A stretch of 64,000 nt of DNA from Hyperoodon ampullatus (GCA_949752795.1 OX457072.1:1488001-1552000); one strand, 5' to 3'; numbered from the stretch's first letter, positions 10,830-21,815 are shown. The notes: generated by a model from the letters alone, not told the origin. Program-made: numbers and translations.

Positions 10830-11080
10830 TTGGTGCCCGTCACGCAGGTGCTGCGGGCCTGGGGCCAGGTGTGCTAAGTGCCCTTGTATGGCACACAAAA
10901 TGCCCAGTGCACGCTGGACTGGGAAGCCTTGTCTCATGTGCTCAGCGGCCATCGTATGGTGCTGAGTGCATTAGGAGGTGCGCTGAGTCAGCAAGCAGGT
11001 GCCACGTGACCACCTCAGTGCTGAGTGCCCGTAGGAAGGTGTGTAAGTGCTCATCGTGTGGCTTGTTCGCTGCCTTCATG
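10830..11080 (+). repeat. degenerate GC-rich repeated tract
   Basis: Short words recur in a loose array: gtgctgagtgc at about 10958 and again near 11017, gctcagcggccatcgtatgg near 10940 and gctcatcgtgtggc near 11049, with many ggtg and gtgcc units between. The spacing is irregular, so this is a decayed minisatellite-like tract, not a clean array. A 141-residue open frame across it has biased Cys, Ala, Gly and Ser content because of the repeats. Confidence 0.5.
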
Positions 11081-11164
11081 TGGAGTGCCGTGTGGGGTAG
11101 AGGCATATTGGTGCTGGGAGAATTAAGGAACGTTTCATAGAGGGAGTAACATCCTAGCTGCCCC

Positions 11165-11362
11165 TAAGATGGTGAGCTAAAGGCACAGGCTCTAGTGCCA
11201 GACAAGCCCAAGCCGGGTCTCAGTTCTGCCTAGCGAGAGCTCTAATATTGGTCAAATTATTGAATATCTCTGAATGCCCACTTCCTGCTCTGTGAAATGG
11301 GGCTAATACTATCAAGTTCATAGAGCTGTGGGAATGAGGTGGGCCACCTCCCATACAGCATT
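11165..11362 (+). mobile_element. MIR SINE
   Basis: The blocks ggcacaggctctagtgccag, ccgggtctcagttctgcc, gtcaaattattgaatatctc and tgctctgtgaaatggggct match MIR in order (agagcatgggctctggagtc, ctgggttcgaatcc, aagttacttaacctc, tcatctgtaaaatgggg). Confidence 0.75.
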
Positions 11363-11364
11363 CA

Positions 11365-11610
11365 AAATCATGGCTCTGACATTAGACCAGGGTTTGGTTT
11401 TGAATCCACACCCTTCAGCTCCTAGTTAGTAACGCTGGGCAGATTTTGTAAATTCTCAGTGCCCATGAGGGTCCCACATATAAATGGAAGACACCTAGGT
11501 TTATAGTAAATGAGCACATTTAAGTAAGTATGCTTAGCAACATTCTTCAGACATAATAGTAAATTTTAAATATTTGTTATTCCTGGTTTATAGTAAACGT
11601 TCATGGCTCA
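11365..11610 (+). mobile_element. second MIR SINE in tandem orientation
   Basis: The blocks atggctctgacattagacca, gggtttggttttgaatcc, gctgggcagattttgtaaat and tatagtaaatgagcacattt follow MIR order directly after the preceding MIR, in the same orientation. Two independent insertions side by side, or one locally duplicated element, would both explain this. Confidence 0.6.
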
Positions 11611-12639
11611 GTAATTAGCAGCTCTCACCCCTTGGATATCCATCTAGAAGTGTTAAAAACATGGGAGATTGCCCAAGCAGAGGAACAAAATATACTAAGG
11701 GAAATGCATGCAATATTTTGACTGTTTTTAATGGTCATCTTGAGCATATTAGAGAGGGCATAGGATAGGATTGGGAAATACATCTAGAGGATAATCATTA
11801 TCATCATAATGCTATTCAGCAATTATTAGTTTTACTAAGCCATTTTTTTATTACGTCAAGTTAGGAAAGCGTGGAGAGTATGTATGGAAGTCATTCTTTA
11901 GCAGATACCTTCAATAGCCCAACAATTACCCTCACTCTGACTCAAATGCATGTCTTCCTCACCAACAGAAATCCTGTTTGGTTCATGTGTCAATGAGTCT
12001 AACCCAGGGAATAAAGAAATGATCACTTCAAACCAAACAGAGTCACAGGATTCCCTATACTATTGATTAATCTGGAAAAGAGCATGTGACTCAATTCTGG
12101 CCAGCAAGACCTATGTTAAAAAACTGAGGCTCATAAGAGGAACTGTCTCTGGCTGTCCTGATGACCCTTTGCTGCCACCCTATTAACTCTGTTGTGTGAG
12201 TGCCTGATGGCTGGTGCCACAGCAGCCCTCTTTGTCCAATACACCTAAGGACAAATGGTCACATGCTGGGGAAGGTGCAGGGATGGGCAATAAGAGAGGG
12301 CAGGAACCTTCAGGGATGTCATTATCTACACTGCTCAGTAGTGAAAATAGGTGATTTTAACTTCTGAAAAGACCATGTGACTAAATCTCTAAGACTCTCA
12401 GACAAAGGTCCTTGGACTCAGAATAACCAAATTAAATTGGCTACGTCAGACTAGTTTTGTGAGGAGGTTTATAATGATAACAGATACAGGAGAAGAGATT
12501 GGTTTGAATGGAACAAAAATGAGGTTTTTTTTCATAATTGTTCATTAGAATGTACATAAATTTGAGTAAAATAAGTTAACAATAAATAACCAATACTGAG
12601 AAATTAGATGAGTATATCCTTGTAAAAAGTTGAATATTG
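11611..12639. other. unrecognised sequence
   Basis: No confident repeat or coding feature. Confidence 0.35.
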
Positions 12640-13060
12640 ATAGAAGAGAAAAGGATGGGTATTAACTTCAGAAGACAGAGGCTTAAGATACGTTTTTTTT
12701 TCCTTGTATTATACAGACCCTAATGTTGATGATTCTCAAGAAGGAAGGAATGGGACTTGACACTGTCAGTGAAGAAACATTTGAAACAGTTGAAAATATT
12801 ATCCAGGTTAGACAGGAAGGTGGGTGAGCAAAATAAAATCCATGAGCTGCGAGGACCAGAAGAGGCCAAGTTGGATGCAAGCTTTGTCCTCAGGAGTCGA
12901 AAGTATGAAGGTGGCAAGCTTTTAAAATCATGACCATAGCAAAGAAGTTCAGGGGATTCAGAGCCTGTGCAGGCAGAGATAGAAATCTGGAAGTTCCAGT
13001 CGCCTGGTAGATAAGGATGGGGAGATTTGAGGTACAGTATCAGAGAGAGCATGGTGTGTC
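12640..13060 (-). mobile_element. possible diverged L2 fragment
   Basis: G/A-rich plus-strand sequence with blocks such as ggcagagatagaaatctgg and cctggtagataaggatgggg has the composition and word order of reverse-complement L2, but no block is long enough for a firm call. Minus-strand frames of 65 and 110 residues cross it without protein-like features. Confidence 0.3.
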
Positions 13061-14464
13061 CTGACTCAGTAGGTGATCGATGCTTTACAAGAGAAAGGAG
13101 GTAATTCCTGGGAGACAGTGAAGCAGCGATTCTCTGGGTGCAGACATGGAAACTGAGGCTGCTGTGCCCTCTTCAGACTGAGACGTGTGGTCTCCATGAG
13201 ACGGGCGCTTTAGAAAGCAGTTCGCTGTTGCTTTTCGAATAATAAGGTGGCACTGAGGTCGTAATGAACTTACAGGGTTCGTGAGTGAAACTCAAAGTAA
13301 AGACCATCAGGCTTCCTCATCTTGAGTGACAGGCAAGGGGCTCAGTCACAGCAAGTGGCCACTGCAGGCTGTCCCTTCTGGACCCTGAGGGGGCGCAAGG
13401 GTCTCCTCTGGCTGGAATCCTCTGACAGCTGACTGTCCCGGGGCCTGGCAGCTGCCCTGCAGTGTCTGCAGATGCTTCCTGGTCCAGACCCAGCTTTGAC
13501 CTGATAGAAACATTCAAGATCTACAGTGAGTTTCCTATCACTTTCAGTGCTATTTTGATTAAGTTTTAATCTTCATATCAAAATGCCCAAACCTAACATC
13601 TTTATATTTCCAATGTTAACTCAATCTATGAACTCTCTGACCAAAAAGCAAACCATTAAGACTTGTTCTCTTTAGTCAAGAAAATGATACCCCCATTTAT
13701 TTTTCTTGGGTTCCCTTTCAGTATGTTTTGTCAGTCCGATTCCTTGGATTATCTGACTGTGATGCATCTGTGTGGCCACCAGCCCCTGCATCTGAACACG
13801 GCTTCCAATATCACTTCTGTATTCCGGAGGTGGCTTGCAAATTTATGTGCGTCATTATCATGCTAAACTGGTCATTAGATTGGGGAGAGAGCCTAAAGAA
13901 ATGTCTTTTCGTGCAAACAAATGTGAGGGATCAAATTTTAAATCACTTGAACTGAATAGCACTGCATGTTAAGTTTCTACTGTGGGACTCTAATTACCCT
14001 CTAATGAGGAATCACACCTGACAAAACCAACTAATATATTGCAGGGGAAAATATATTTACATAGAGAAACTATTTGCTTATCTCAGTATCAGTACCGATA
14101 TGTTCATTTTCTCCATCCATTACCGACAGTGAAGGGGAATGAGGCGGACACACACGGAGCACAAAGTGAGTGAATCCACGCCTGTGATTAAGGCATGAGC
14201 AAGAAAGTACCTTGTGCATTTGAATGTCTCACTCACAACAAGAGCCTCTGTCTTTAGAGAAGAGGTTGTAGAAATTTAAAAAGAGGTTACCTTACACAAT
14301 TAAAAACCCTTTTGTAGGACGCATTCATCCAGACGTGTAGCAAAGTTGCTAAAATTTATGGGTCCAAAAGCAGCAATAAGAAGTATTTACATTCTTTCAA
14401 AAGGGCCTGCACAAATGAACATTGAAATAAATGAATGAATATTGCTCCCCATACTTAGGTTCCC
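13061..14464. other. unrecognised sequence with a GC-richer part at 13310-13500
   Basis: No repeat family or gene was recognised. A CTCF-like motif at 13383-13396 is listed separately. A short splice-bracketed stretch occurs near 14129-14165 (acceptor-like tract ending gacag, then GTGAGT), but it is only about 37 bp long. Confidence 0.3.
13383..13396 (+). promoter_or_regulatory. CTCF-like motif
   Basis: CCCTGAGGGGGCGC keeps the AGGGGGCGC half of the CTCF core. The 5-prime half fits less well. Occupancy cannot be inferred from one motif. Confidence 0.25.
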
Positions 14465-14645
14465 AATCCAATACCATGACTGAATAGTGCTATGACACTG
14501 GGCAAGTTAGATTTTTTGTTTCTCCTCCTATAAAGTGGAAAAAGTAATTGAACCTGCCTTACGCAGTGCTGAAAAGTAAACTAGGTAATGTGCTTATGTT
14601 TTTAGTACCATGCTCAGTTCATAGCCAGTGCTCAATTAAAACTAC
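14465..14645 (+). mobile_element. MIR SINE fragment
   Basis: The blocks atgacactgggcaagttaga, tataaagtggaaaaagtaat, tgaacctgccttacgcagtg and catagccagtgctcaatt follow the MIR second half (cttgggcaagttac, tgtaaaatggggataataat, tacctacctcatagggt, acatagtaggcgctcaat). Confidence 0.75.
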
Positions 14646-14959
14646 ACAGCTTTCAAAGAGAGTTTTCTCCATTCTACCCATAGTTCATCCCATGAGTCAC
14701 AGAACTCAGTTTTATCTCTATGGCATTATGTGGTCATAACTTGCAAATACATGTTACGTTCATGTCCCAGTTTAGTAACTTGTGACTATACATCCATTTA
14801 ACTCTCATGCATGTTTGTGCCAGGTCAGACAGATAATGAAGTTACTAAAACATCCAACATCACGTGATTAACATTGAGTCAGAATAGCATTTCATGAAGA
14901 ATTGAACATGGCAGACAACTTTATTCTCTGCAAGCTCTCGTATCTTAACTTATACCATT
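14646..14959. other. unrecognised sequence
   Basis: Nothing recognisable. Confidence 0.35.
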
Positions 14960-15105
14960 AAGCTTCTGTATTCATGCAGCAGAGATTTACTGAGTGCCGA
15001 CTGTGTAGCAGGCACTGCTGTGTGCTATCACGGGGCGGGGAGCATTGTTCTGGGGCCAGGAGTGCTGACTGCGGGGTTCTTGTGTTAAGGGTTTACAGCA
15101 GAGCA
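14960..15105 (-). mobile_element. L2 LINE 3-prime end fragment
   Basis: The blocks attcatgcagcagagattta, ctgagtgccgactgtgtagc and aggcactgctgtgtgct match the reverse complement of the L2 3-prime end (attcaacaaatattta, ttgagcgcctactatgtgcc, aggcactgttctaggtgct). Confidence 0.65.
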
Positions 15106-15164
15106 GAAGAAAGTCCTGCTTTTCTGTCCATGCGGAAGATGGGGCAAGCGCGATAATCTGCTCA

Positions 15165-15500
15165 GGCAGCTAACAAAATACCAGAGTCTGGGACTTAAAC
15201 AACCGAAATGTATTTTTCACAGTTCTAGAGATTTTGAAGTCCTAGATCAAGGTGCCCCCAAAGTAGGTTTCATTCCATGCATCTTCTCTTGGCTTTAGGC
15301 AGCCTCCACCCTGCTCTGTGCTCACAGGACCTCCTCTTCCTGCATTTGCAGACAGCAAACTCTCCGGTATCTATTCTTTAAGGGCACTAATCCCATCATA
15401 AGGGCCCTACCTTCATGACCTCCCAGAGGCCTCATTTCAAAATGCCAAAATGCCATCACATGGCAGGGGGATGGGTAGGGCTTCAACATATGAACTAGCA
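15165..15500 (-). mobile_element. MaLR (MLT1-like) LTR, antisense
   Basis: The blocks aacaaaataccagagtctgg, acttaaacaaccgaaatg, cacagttctagagatttt, aagtcctagatcaaggtgcc, ctttaagggcactaatccc, ccttcatgacctcccagagg and gggcttcaacatatgaa follow the reverse complement of an MLT1-type LTR from end to end. Confidence 0.75.
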
Positions 15501-15954
15501 GGAGGGGTCAGCAAGGGCTGAAAAAATTTTGAACGGAAGCTTCAGTTTAACTCCAAGATGCTCAAAAATCCAGATGTATAGTACAGAAAAAATATCAGTC
15601 TGTCTGCAAAAAAAAAAAAATGTTGAGAACATGGAGCATGACTGTTGGCCTGGGTTCTGAGTGGGGCCCGAGATGTTGCTCGTGGGAGTGTTACTCACAC
15701 CTGGTCCTCCCAGGACCCTGGGGTTAAATGTACACTGTCCCAGGTGGAGAAATGTTTCAGACTTGAAAGTTCCCGCAATTGTGTTATGGAAAAACCACCC
15801 TCAACTCACATATTACGGGTTTCTCAAGATTAAGAATGACCAAAAATGATTTCACATTTTCACATAATCACCATTACCAATCACAGCAGAAAACAAACTT
15901 CTGTTATTAAGATCAGAAGAAAACCTAAACACAAAGCAGTAGTATTCACCCCAC
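15501..15954. other. unrecognised sequence
   Basis: A 13-base A run lies at about 15608-15620. Overlapping short frames on both strands have no protein-like features. Confidence 0.35.
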
Positions 15955-16100
15955 AAAAATTTCACCACACAGCCCCTGGCAACTCTCTGCTTCTATGAGT
16001 TTGAAATTTTAGGTTCCACATGTAAGTGAGATCATAAAATATCTGTCCTTGTCTGGCTTATTTCACTTAGCTAATGTCCTCCAGGTTTATTGTAGTTGTT
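15955..16100 (-). mobile_element. L1 3-prime region fragment, antisense
   Basis: The blocks cccctggcaactctctgctt, aggttccacatgtaagtgag, atcataaaatatctgtcctt and ggcttatttcacttagct match the reverse complement of the mammalian L1 3-prime UTR/ORF2 boundary. Confidence 0.75.
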
Positions 16101-16336
16101 ACAAATGGAAATCAAGATTTTGAAAAATAACACAACATAATTTGTTTACACAAATTTGAAAAAGAAACAAGTGAATATCTGGAAAAAAAGGTTCCATGTT
16201 AAAACTCTGAGGATAATCAGTAAAGTATCACAGCTAAAGGAATACCTAATACCCCATAAAATATAACCAAGTAAATTATTCTGAATATAGACTTGAAAAT
16301 GGAAATTGAAATTGAGAGGTTAAGAAACAAAGAAGT

Positions 16337-16519
16337 AAAAATGAGATGCTCTCACAGGGAGATCAGCTGGGTGCTTTGTGACTACCTGGAGGGGTGAGAT
16401 GGCGAGGGTGGGAGGGAGGGAGATGCATGAGGGAAGGGATGTGGGAACAGATGTATATGTATGACTGATTCACTTTGTTATAAAGCAGAAACTAATAAAA
16501 AAAATGAGATGCTCTCACA
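16337..16519 (+). mobile_element. very short L1 3-prime insertion with a 20-bp TSD
   Basis: A perfect 20-base direct repeat (aaaaatgagatgctctcaca) lies at 16337-16356 and 16500-16519. Between them are about 143 bases of sense L1 3-prime end: gggagatcagctgggtgctt, the ggtgggagggagggag block, gattcactttgttataaagc and a short A-rich tail. This is an extreme 5-prime truncation of a lineage-specific L1. The intact TSD suggests a fairly recent insertion. Confidence 0.93.
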
Positions 16520-16784
16520 TAGAAATTTTTTGCCAGTTTCAGAAAGAGACAATGATAATGAGAGAAACACTATTTGACATGTTTTCGAGTTTAGGAAAGA
16601 CAAAGATCTTCAGCTTCAGAAACCACAAACATGAAGAAAGATAAATAAAAAGAAATATATATAGAGAGAGACTATATTTAACAGTTTATATATGATTGCT
16701 CAAGCATCTGAAATGTTTCTTAAATAAATTAATTAATTAATTGTTCTAAATGTTATAATTTAAGAATAAAAATTATATATATAT

Positions 16785-17048
16785 ATTTCAAGAGTACAAC
16801 ATGATGACGATTTTATACATATATGCTATGAAATGATTACCAGAATCAAGCTAATTAATACATTCATCACCAAATATAGTCACCATTTTGTGTGTGTGGT
16901 GAGAACAATTATGATCTACTATTTTAGTAAATTTCAAGTATACGATACAGTGTTATTAGCTATAGTCACCATGTGGTACCTTAGATCCATAAAACTTATT
17001 CCTCTTACAACTGAAAGTTTGTACCCTTTGACCAACATCTGCTGAATA
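16785..17048 (-). mobile_element. L1 3-prime UTR fragment, antisense
   Basis: The blocks tttcaagagtacaacatgat, gaaatgattaccagaatcaa, atacattcatcaccaaatat and catgtggtaccttagatcc match the reverse complement of an L1MA/L1MB-type 3-prime UTR. It is older than the insertion at 16.4 kb. AT-rich simple sequence precedes it (aattaattaattaatt near 16728-16743). Confidence 0.75.
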
Positions 17049-17599
17049 TATGGTCAACTAATCTCTGATAAGGAGACCAAGAATACACATGGGGAAAGAA
17101 TAGTCTTCTGAATAAGTGGTGATAGAAAAACTGGTGAAGAAAACAAGGAAGATCTAAGGTGCTGGACAACAGCATCATCTAAGATAGGGAGATGATGACT
17201 TCAATCAATATTTAAGGTCTTTGTAATGTTTGGGAAGATTATGAAGATATTCATTTGCTTTAAACTTAAAATTTTGCTGTTATTTACTAATTTAATGTAA
17301 CTCCAGAAAGGTATAAAAGTAGGTCATATCATTTGGGGAACAAATTTAAATAAATCAATGTTTAATAAAAAAAGATGGCCAGAAAAACACATAGAAAAAG
17401 CGAAACAAAATAAGATAATATAAAGCTTCCAATGGATATATTTAGTGAGTAACTTTAAAAAAATTAGAGCATACACTTCCTAAGCAAATGTCAGATATTT
17501 ATTATATAGTTCTTAAGTATTCACATGTGTAGGAAATAAATCTATGGAAATTAGAAATCAACAAGTTTATGATGGCATTTGCCTCTAGGGTGAAGGCTA
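17049..17599. other. unrecognised AT-rich sequence
   Basis: No feature can be supported. Confidence 0.35.
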
Positions 17600-18904
17600 G
17601 CAATATGATCAGAGAGGCATCTACAATAAACTCCATCTGTATTGGTAAGCTTTACATTTTGACCTAGAAAGTAAGCACTTGGCTATTCCACATATTCTTT
17701 TAATCACCCCCATCAGCAGCATCATCAAAATCCATTCTGTCATCCCAACATCCTCAAAAGTTGTAACTGTTCCAGCATTAACCCTAAATCCAAAATCCCA
17801 TTCAAATGTCATCAACTCAAAAAGCCCCAAATCTTGTCATCTGAGGCTCAGGGTGTGATTTATCGGGGCAAATCCTGTCCTTCTGGGGGCCTGTGAAACT
17901 AGAAAACAAGGTATCCACGTCCAAGGTATCCACTTCCACTTGTGGAAAACAAGGTGTCCACAATGGTGGGATGGGCATAGGGTAGATACTCCCCTTTTAA
18001 AGGGAGAAACCAGAAGGAAAGAGGGAGACATGGGTCCCAGACAAGGCCAAAACCCAGCAGGGCAGATTCCACTAGGTTTCAGAAAGTAATTCTCTGTGGC
18101 TTGATGCTCCGCCCTCTGGGCCCCCTGGGGTAGCAGCTCTGCCCTCAGCCCTAGGTCCTGTGCGGCCAGGCCTCTGAATCTGTGGCTCTGCCCTTGGGGT
18201 CACTTTTCCTTCACTTTGTCTCGTTTCTCTCTCTCATCCATGCTGGCAGTGTTTCTACTGATATAAAACTCTCAGAAACGTTATTGGCCTTTTGTGCAAC
18301 TCATGGCATCCAAGCCATCGGAGGAGAGGGTCCTCCACAGATCACTCCTGTATAATGCGTCTCTACTCTGGCTTCTGTGGAGACACTCGGTTGTGTCCAT
18401 GAGTCATACACCAAATCTCTTTGACCACAGTCCTCTAGCCACATGCCTGCCGGTCTCTAGAGCATACCGTCTGAGGCTTTTCCAAGTTATCAAGTGCGAG
18501 CTCCTTTTTATTAACAGTTACCCCCTCAATTTATCTCTTTTCTCTCACCATTTACTACAGACACCTAGAAGAAAACAGTATGCACCTTCCATGCTTCGCT
18601 TAGAGACCTCAGTGGAACGTCCAGGTTCATTGCCTCTACCCCCACTCCAGAGTAGAGTTCAACCACGTCCCCTGACTCTTGATAACCAGGATTGCCTTAC
18701 CTCAACGCTCCAATAACACGGTCATCATTTCCTTCTAAAGTCTCAGCAGAAGCACCTTGAAGGTCCATATTTCTAACAACAGCTCTTCAAAACTATTCAG
18801 GCTTTTTCTCTTAAGTAAAAGTCTCCCAGCCTCTACCCATTACCCAGTTCCACAACCATTTCCACATTTTTAGGTATTTGTTAAAACAGCACCACACTTT
18901 CTAG
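17600..18904 (-). mobile_element. MaLR endogenous retroelement internal region, antisense
   Basis: The order of blocks on the plus strand matches the reverse complement of a MaLR (MST/MLT/THE type) internal region: gttccagcattaaccctaaa, ccattcaaatgtcatcaact, cttctgggggcctgtgaaac, gggcatagggtagatactcc, caaaacccagcagggcag, and at the right end attacccagttccacaacca, tttccacatttttaggtat and ctagtaccaacagc. MaLR internal regions are non-autonomous and strongly decayed. No intact gene is present. The element runs straight into its LTR at 18905, so order and orientation agree. Confidence 0.75.
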
Positions 18905-19368
18905 TACCAACAGCTATATTAGTTTCCTGGGGTTCTAATTGCAAAGTATCACAAATTGAGTAGCTTAGAACAACAGAAATTTGTTCTCTCAAAGTTTTAG
19001 AGGCTAGAAGTCCAAGATCAAGATTTCAAGAAGGCCCAGCTCCCTCTGAGACTCTGGGTATTAGAATCCATCCTTGCCCCTTCCCAGCTTCTGGTGGTAG
19101 CTGTGGATGCTTGGCACTGCTTAGCTGAAAGCTGCATCCCTCTGTTTTCTGCCTTCCTTGTCACATGGCCTTCTTCCTGTGAATGTCTTCTCTTCTTACA
19201 AAGATCCCAGTCATGTTGGATTAAGGGCTGTCTCTACTCCCGTATGACTTTATCTTAACTAATGACATCTGCAATGACCCCATTTCCAAATAAGGTCACA
19301 ATCTGAGGCGCTCTTGTTAGAACTTGAACATATTTAGTTGGAGGACACAATTCAACCCCTGAAAAGAA
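18905..19368 (-). mobile_element. MaLR LTR, antisense, joined to the internal region
   Basis: Blocks in order are tatattagtttcctggggtt, acaacagaaatttgttctct, gaggctagaagtccaagatc, cccagcttctggtggtagct, gacatctgcaatgaccccat and ttccaaataaggtcacaatc, ending with ggaggacacaattcaacccc. This is the reverse complement of a MaLR-type LTR. The partner LTR expected to the left of 17600 is not visible, so the element is incomplete. Confidence 0.75.
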
Positions 19369-19399
19369 TCATCAATATAATAAACAGAGGATGTTATGA

Positions 19400-20285
19400 G
19401 AGCAAAGAAAAGGGACTGCCATTCCAATCTGGGGTGCTTGGGAAGTCTGTCCGTGAGGAGGTGGGGCTTAAATAGTCTACATTGTTGAGTAGGAGTTACT
19501 TAGGCCAATATAAAGAAAACGGATGTTTTACCAAGGTTCAGTCAATTGCATAAAATGTGTGAAATGCAACCTGTGCTGATGGTAGTGGATAAATATCAGG
19601 ACATCTTTCAGAGAAGATGAGATCCTTGAATTGATGAGAATGTGTGATGTCTTTATGGCAGTTATTATGACACAGGTTATAGTTGAACCAGTGGAACTGA
19701 ATAAGTCACCCAGGTTAGTCAGATATGCAGAGCTAATAAGAGAAGAGGAAGAACAGAACTCTGGAAGTCACCAGCAACATGGAAAAGACACAGGAAGAGG
19801 AACTTTCCAGTGGGGCTTAGAATGTAAGATGGGATGGCAGTGTTGACCAAGGACATGGTGGGTCATGACATGAACAGAGAGATAAGTCAAGAGAAGGACA
19901 TGCACGTGTCCTCTGGGTTTGGTAAACAGGCTCTTCGTGACCTATGGACAAGATGTTTCAGTGGAATGTGGGGGAAATGCAATCAGTGAAGGTAGAGAAC
20001 AGTTTCAAGTATTCTTGCTGTGGTGGGAAGGAGAGATAGAATGATAGCCGGGGGCCTGAGTGAGTGGAGTGCACTCTTTTTAATTTTAAAAATTGAGATA
20101 CAGTACACTGAGGTAGGTGTACTTAAGGAGAAAAAACTGTTGAAAGGTTACATGAAAGATAACAAAGAGAGGGAATCCATGAATGAGGTATGGTTTTTGA
20201 GAGAGTTGAGATTCAGGGCAGAGATGGCGGTGCTCACTTTGGACAGGAGACTAGAATTATCCAAAATCACTATAAAAGAAGGGTC
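19400..20285 (-). mobile_element. L2 LINE fragment covering the reverse transcriptase region
   Basis: Read on the minus strand this region matches the part of L2 ORF2 that encodes the reverse transcriptase. Plus-strand blocks such as gatgtttcagtggaatgtgg, gggaaggagagatagaatga and ggacatgcacgtgtcctctg parallel reverse-complement L2 words (agcagtttcagtggagtgg, gggaaggagagagatagggc, gaaaagtgtccattgg). It is fragmentary and full of stops, as expected of a mammalian L2. Confidence 0.6.
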
Positions 20286-20325
20286 CAGCTTTGATGATAT
20301 TCTCTCAGTGGTCGTCAGAGTAATT

Positions 20326-20508
20326 TCAGGCCTCTTTCATGTTCTTTGCAATGAAAAAAGATCCAAGAAACAGAAGCCATGGCATAGATCTGATCTCGAA
20401 TTTGTCGTTCCCTGTGATCTCAATGAGAAACACCTCCTCGGGTCCAACTGCATCAACCCGGGAGCCGGCCTGGAAGTGAACTTTTCTCTGGCTCTCAGGC
20501 TTGCTCCG
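20326..20508 (-). other. candidate terminal exon or retrocopy fragment (60 codons plus stop)
   Basis: On the minus strand a good acceptor tract (gcttttcccatccctcag) ends at 20509, and the frame starting at the next base is open for 60 codons to a TGA at 20328-20326. The middle reads VDAVGPEEVFLIEITGNDKF and the end LLFLGSFFIAKNMKEA. The codons are G/C-rich at third positions in the first half, and CpGs survive (cccggg, ccgag, ttcgag), unlike the flanks. I do not recognise the protein. It could be a last coding exon, a decayed retrocopy, or chance. Confidence 0.3.
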
Positions 20509-20559
20509 CTGAGGGATGGGAAAAGCTAATCTCTTGCAAAGCACAAGCCCAGTCAACAA

Positions 20560-21559
20560 GAAACAGTCTCAAAGTGGCAATCTTATTCACGGTTATTCAC
20601 TCCCCTTACCAAGACTCTGTCCTTAAAGCTTTCTGAAAGAAGTCTGGTTTTATTTTATCCTATGTGCATTAATAACTGAATTCTATTCTATATTAAAACC
20701 CTGGCAGTTCTTAAATAACATTCTATCATATGGTAATAAATAAATCAATCAAAAATTTAAGTATCACACAGAAGAATACAGCTGAAGAACTCTAGTCTTC
20801 CTTGATTTTTATTTTCATTTTTGTAGGCATTTTTCATCATTTGAATTGATATATTGGTTCTATTTGTGTGTTTACCAATAGAGAAGTTTGTTCATAGCTG
20901 CCATTATATGAAGCAGATATTAAAAAGATAAATGGGAAGAAAGAACTATTGTTTTTCATGTGTCTGTTCATGCATTTATGATGTTTTCTCATTAGTTATA
21001 CTTCACATAGTCTTTCAGAATTTTCTTTGGTTTTCTTTATAGTGTTCCTGTCTAGACAAAAGAACATATATAAAACAAAATATGGAATACTAGGAAAAGA
21101 GATCCTTTATATTCTACTAAAATTAGGACTATTTCAAAATCACTAATCATCGTTAATTGTGAAAAGCAGTAACTAATTTCCAGATATTTCAATTATAGGA
21201 ATAGTTTTTCTCTTTAAATCATTTGATAAAAAATGAAATCTTGAAACATAGATGCCACCACTTTGGTCAGTCTTTCCTGAGGTTTTTTTCGTTTGTTTGT
21301 TTATCACTACTTGACAACTCCTTCTTTATCTGCTCTTCCAAGCTCAGGACTTGGGTTATTTTAACCTCCTTTGTAACCTACATAGTCTGTGAGGGCGACT
21401 TCATAAACTTCACACAATTTCCACTCATCTCCCTCCCTCCTCTCGAATTTTCCTTCTCTTCTTCCTCGTTACACTCCACATCCACATTTCCATTTGCTTA
21501 CTGGAGCATTGGTTTGATGTTAGTTAAATATTACTTTAGGTCTGGGCTGAGAGAGGCTC
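20560..21559. other. unrecognised AT-rich sequence
   Basis: No repeat family or gene recognised. Confidence 0.35.
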
Positions 21560-21815
21560 AGAGATGAATGGGATTTATCCCTGTGCTCAAATCGGTTACG
21601 ATAAACAGACCAATAAACCAAAAGACCCATGGTGACCACCAGAAGTGCATGCAGGGTTTGGCTTTGGGAGCATAGAGGAAGTGGTGGCCAGCGCACCTGA
21701 GTGAGGAAGAGGTCAGGGGCATCCTTAGAACTGACACCTTTGAACCGTCTGTTGAGTGAGAGTAGGCTTTCACCAGGAAGAAGCAGGCACAGAGCATTTA
21801 GGGCTTTGGAAAGGG
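21560..21815 (-). mobile_element. L2 LINE fragment
   Basis: The blocks gggatttatccctgtgctca, gtttggctttgggagcat, gagtgaggaagaggtcaggg, cagaacctt-like gacacctttgaaccgtctgt and aagaagcaggcacagagcat match reverse-complement L2 (gagggaaggcctctctgagg, gacatttgaacagag, ccaggcagagggaacagc). Borders are approximate. Confidence 0.5.

Noticed and set aside
10715..11140. 141-residue Cys/Ser/Gly-rich open frame
   Set aside because: It spans an L2 fragment and a degenerate GC-rich repeat; the composition reflects the repeat words.
14129..14165. 37-bp splice-bracketed segment
   Set aside because: Too short, with a weak acceptor tract; indistinguishable from chance. The similar 34-bp segment near 23564-23597 was dropped for the same reason.
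18294..18716. 140-residue open frame
   Set aside because: It lies in the antisense strand of a MaLR internal region, which is non-coding.
20020..20529. 169-residue plus-strand open frame
   Set aside because: Its first half lies in antisense L2 sequence and it has no recognisable domain. The minus strand of its second half is the more protein-like reading and is reported as a candidate exon instead.
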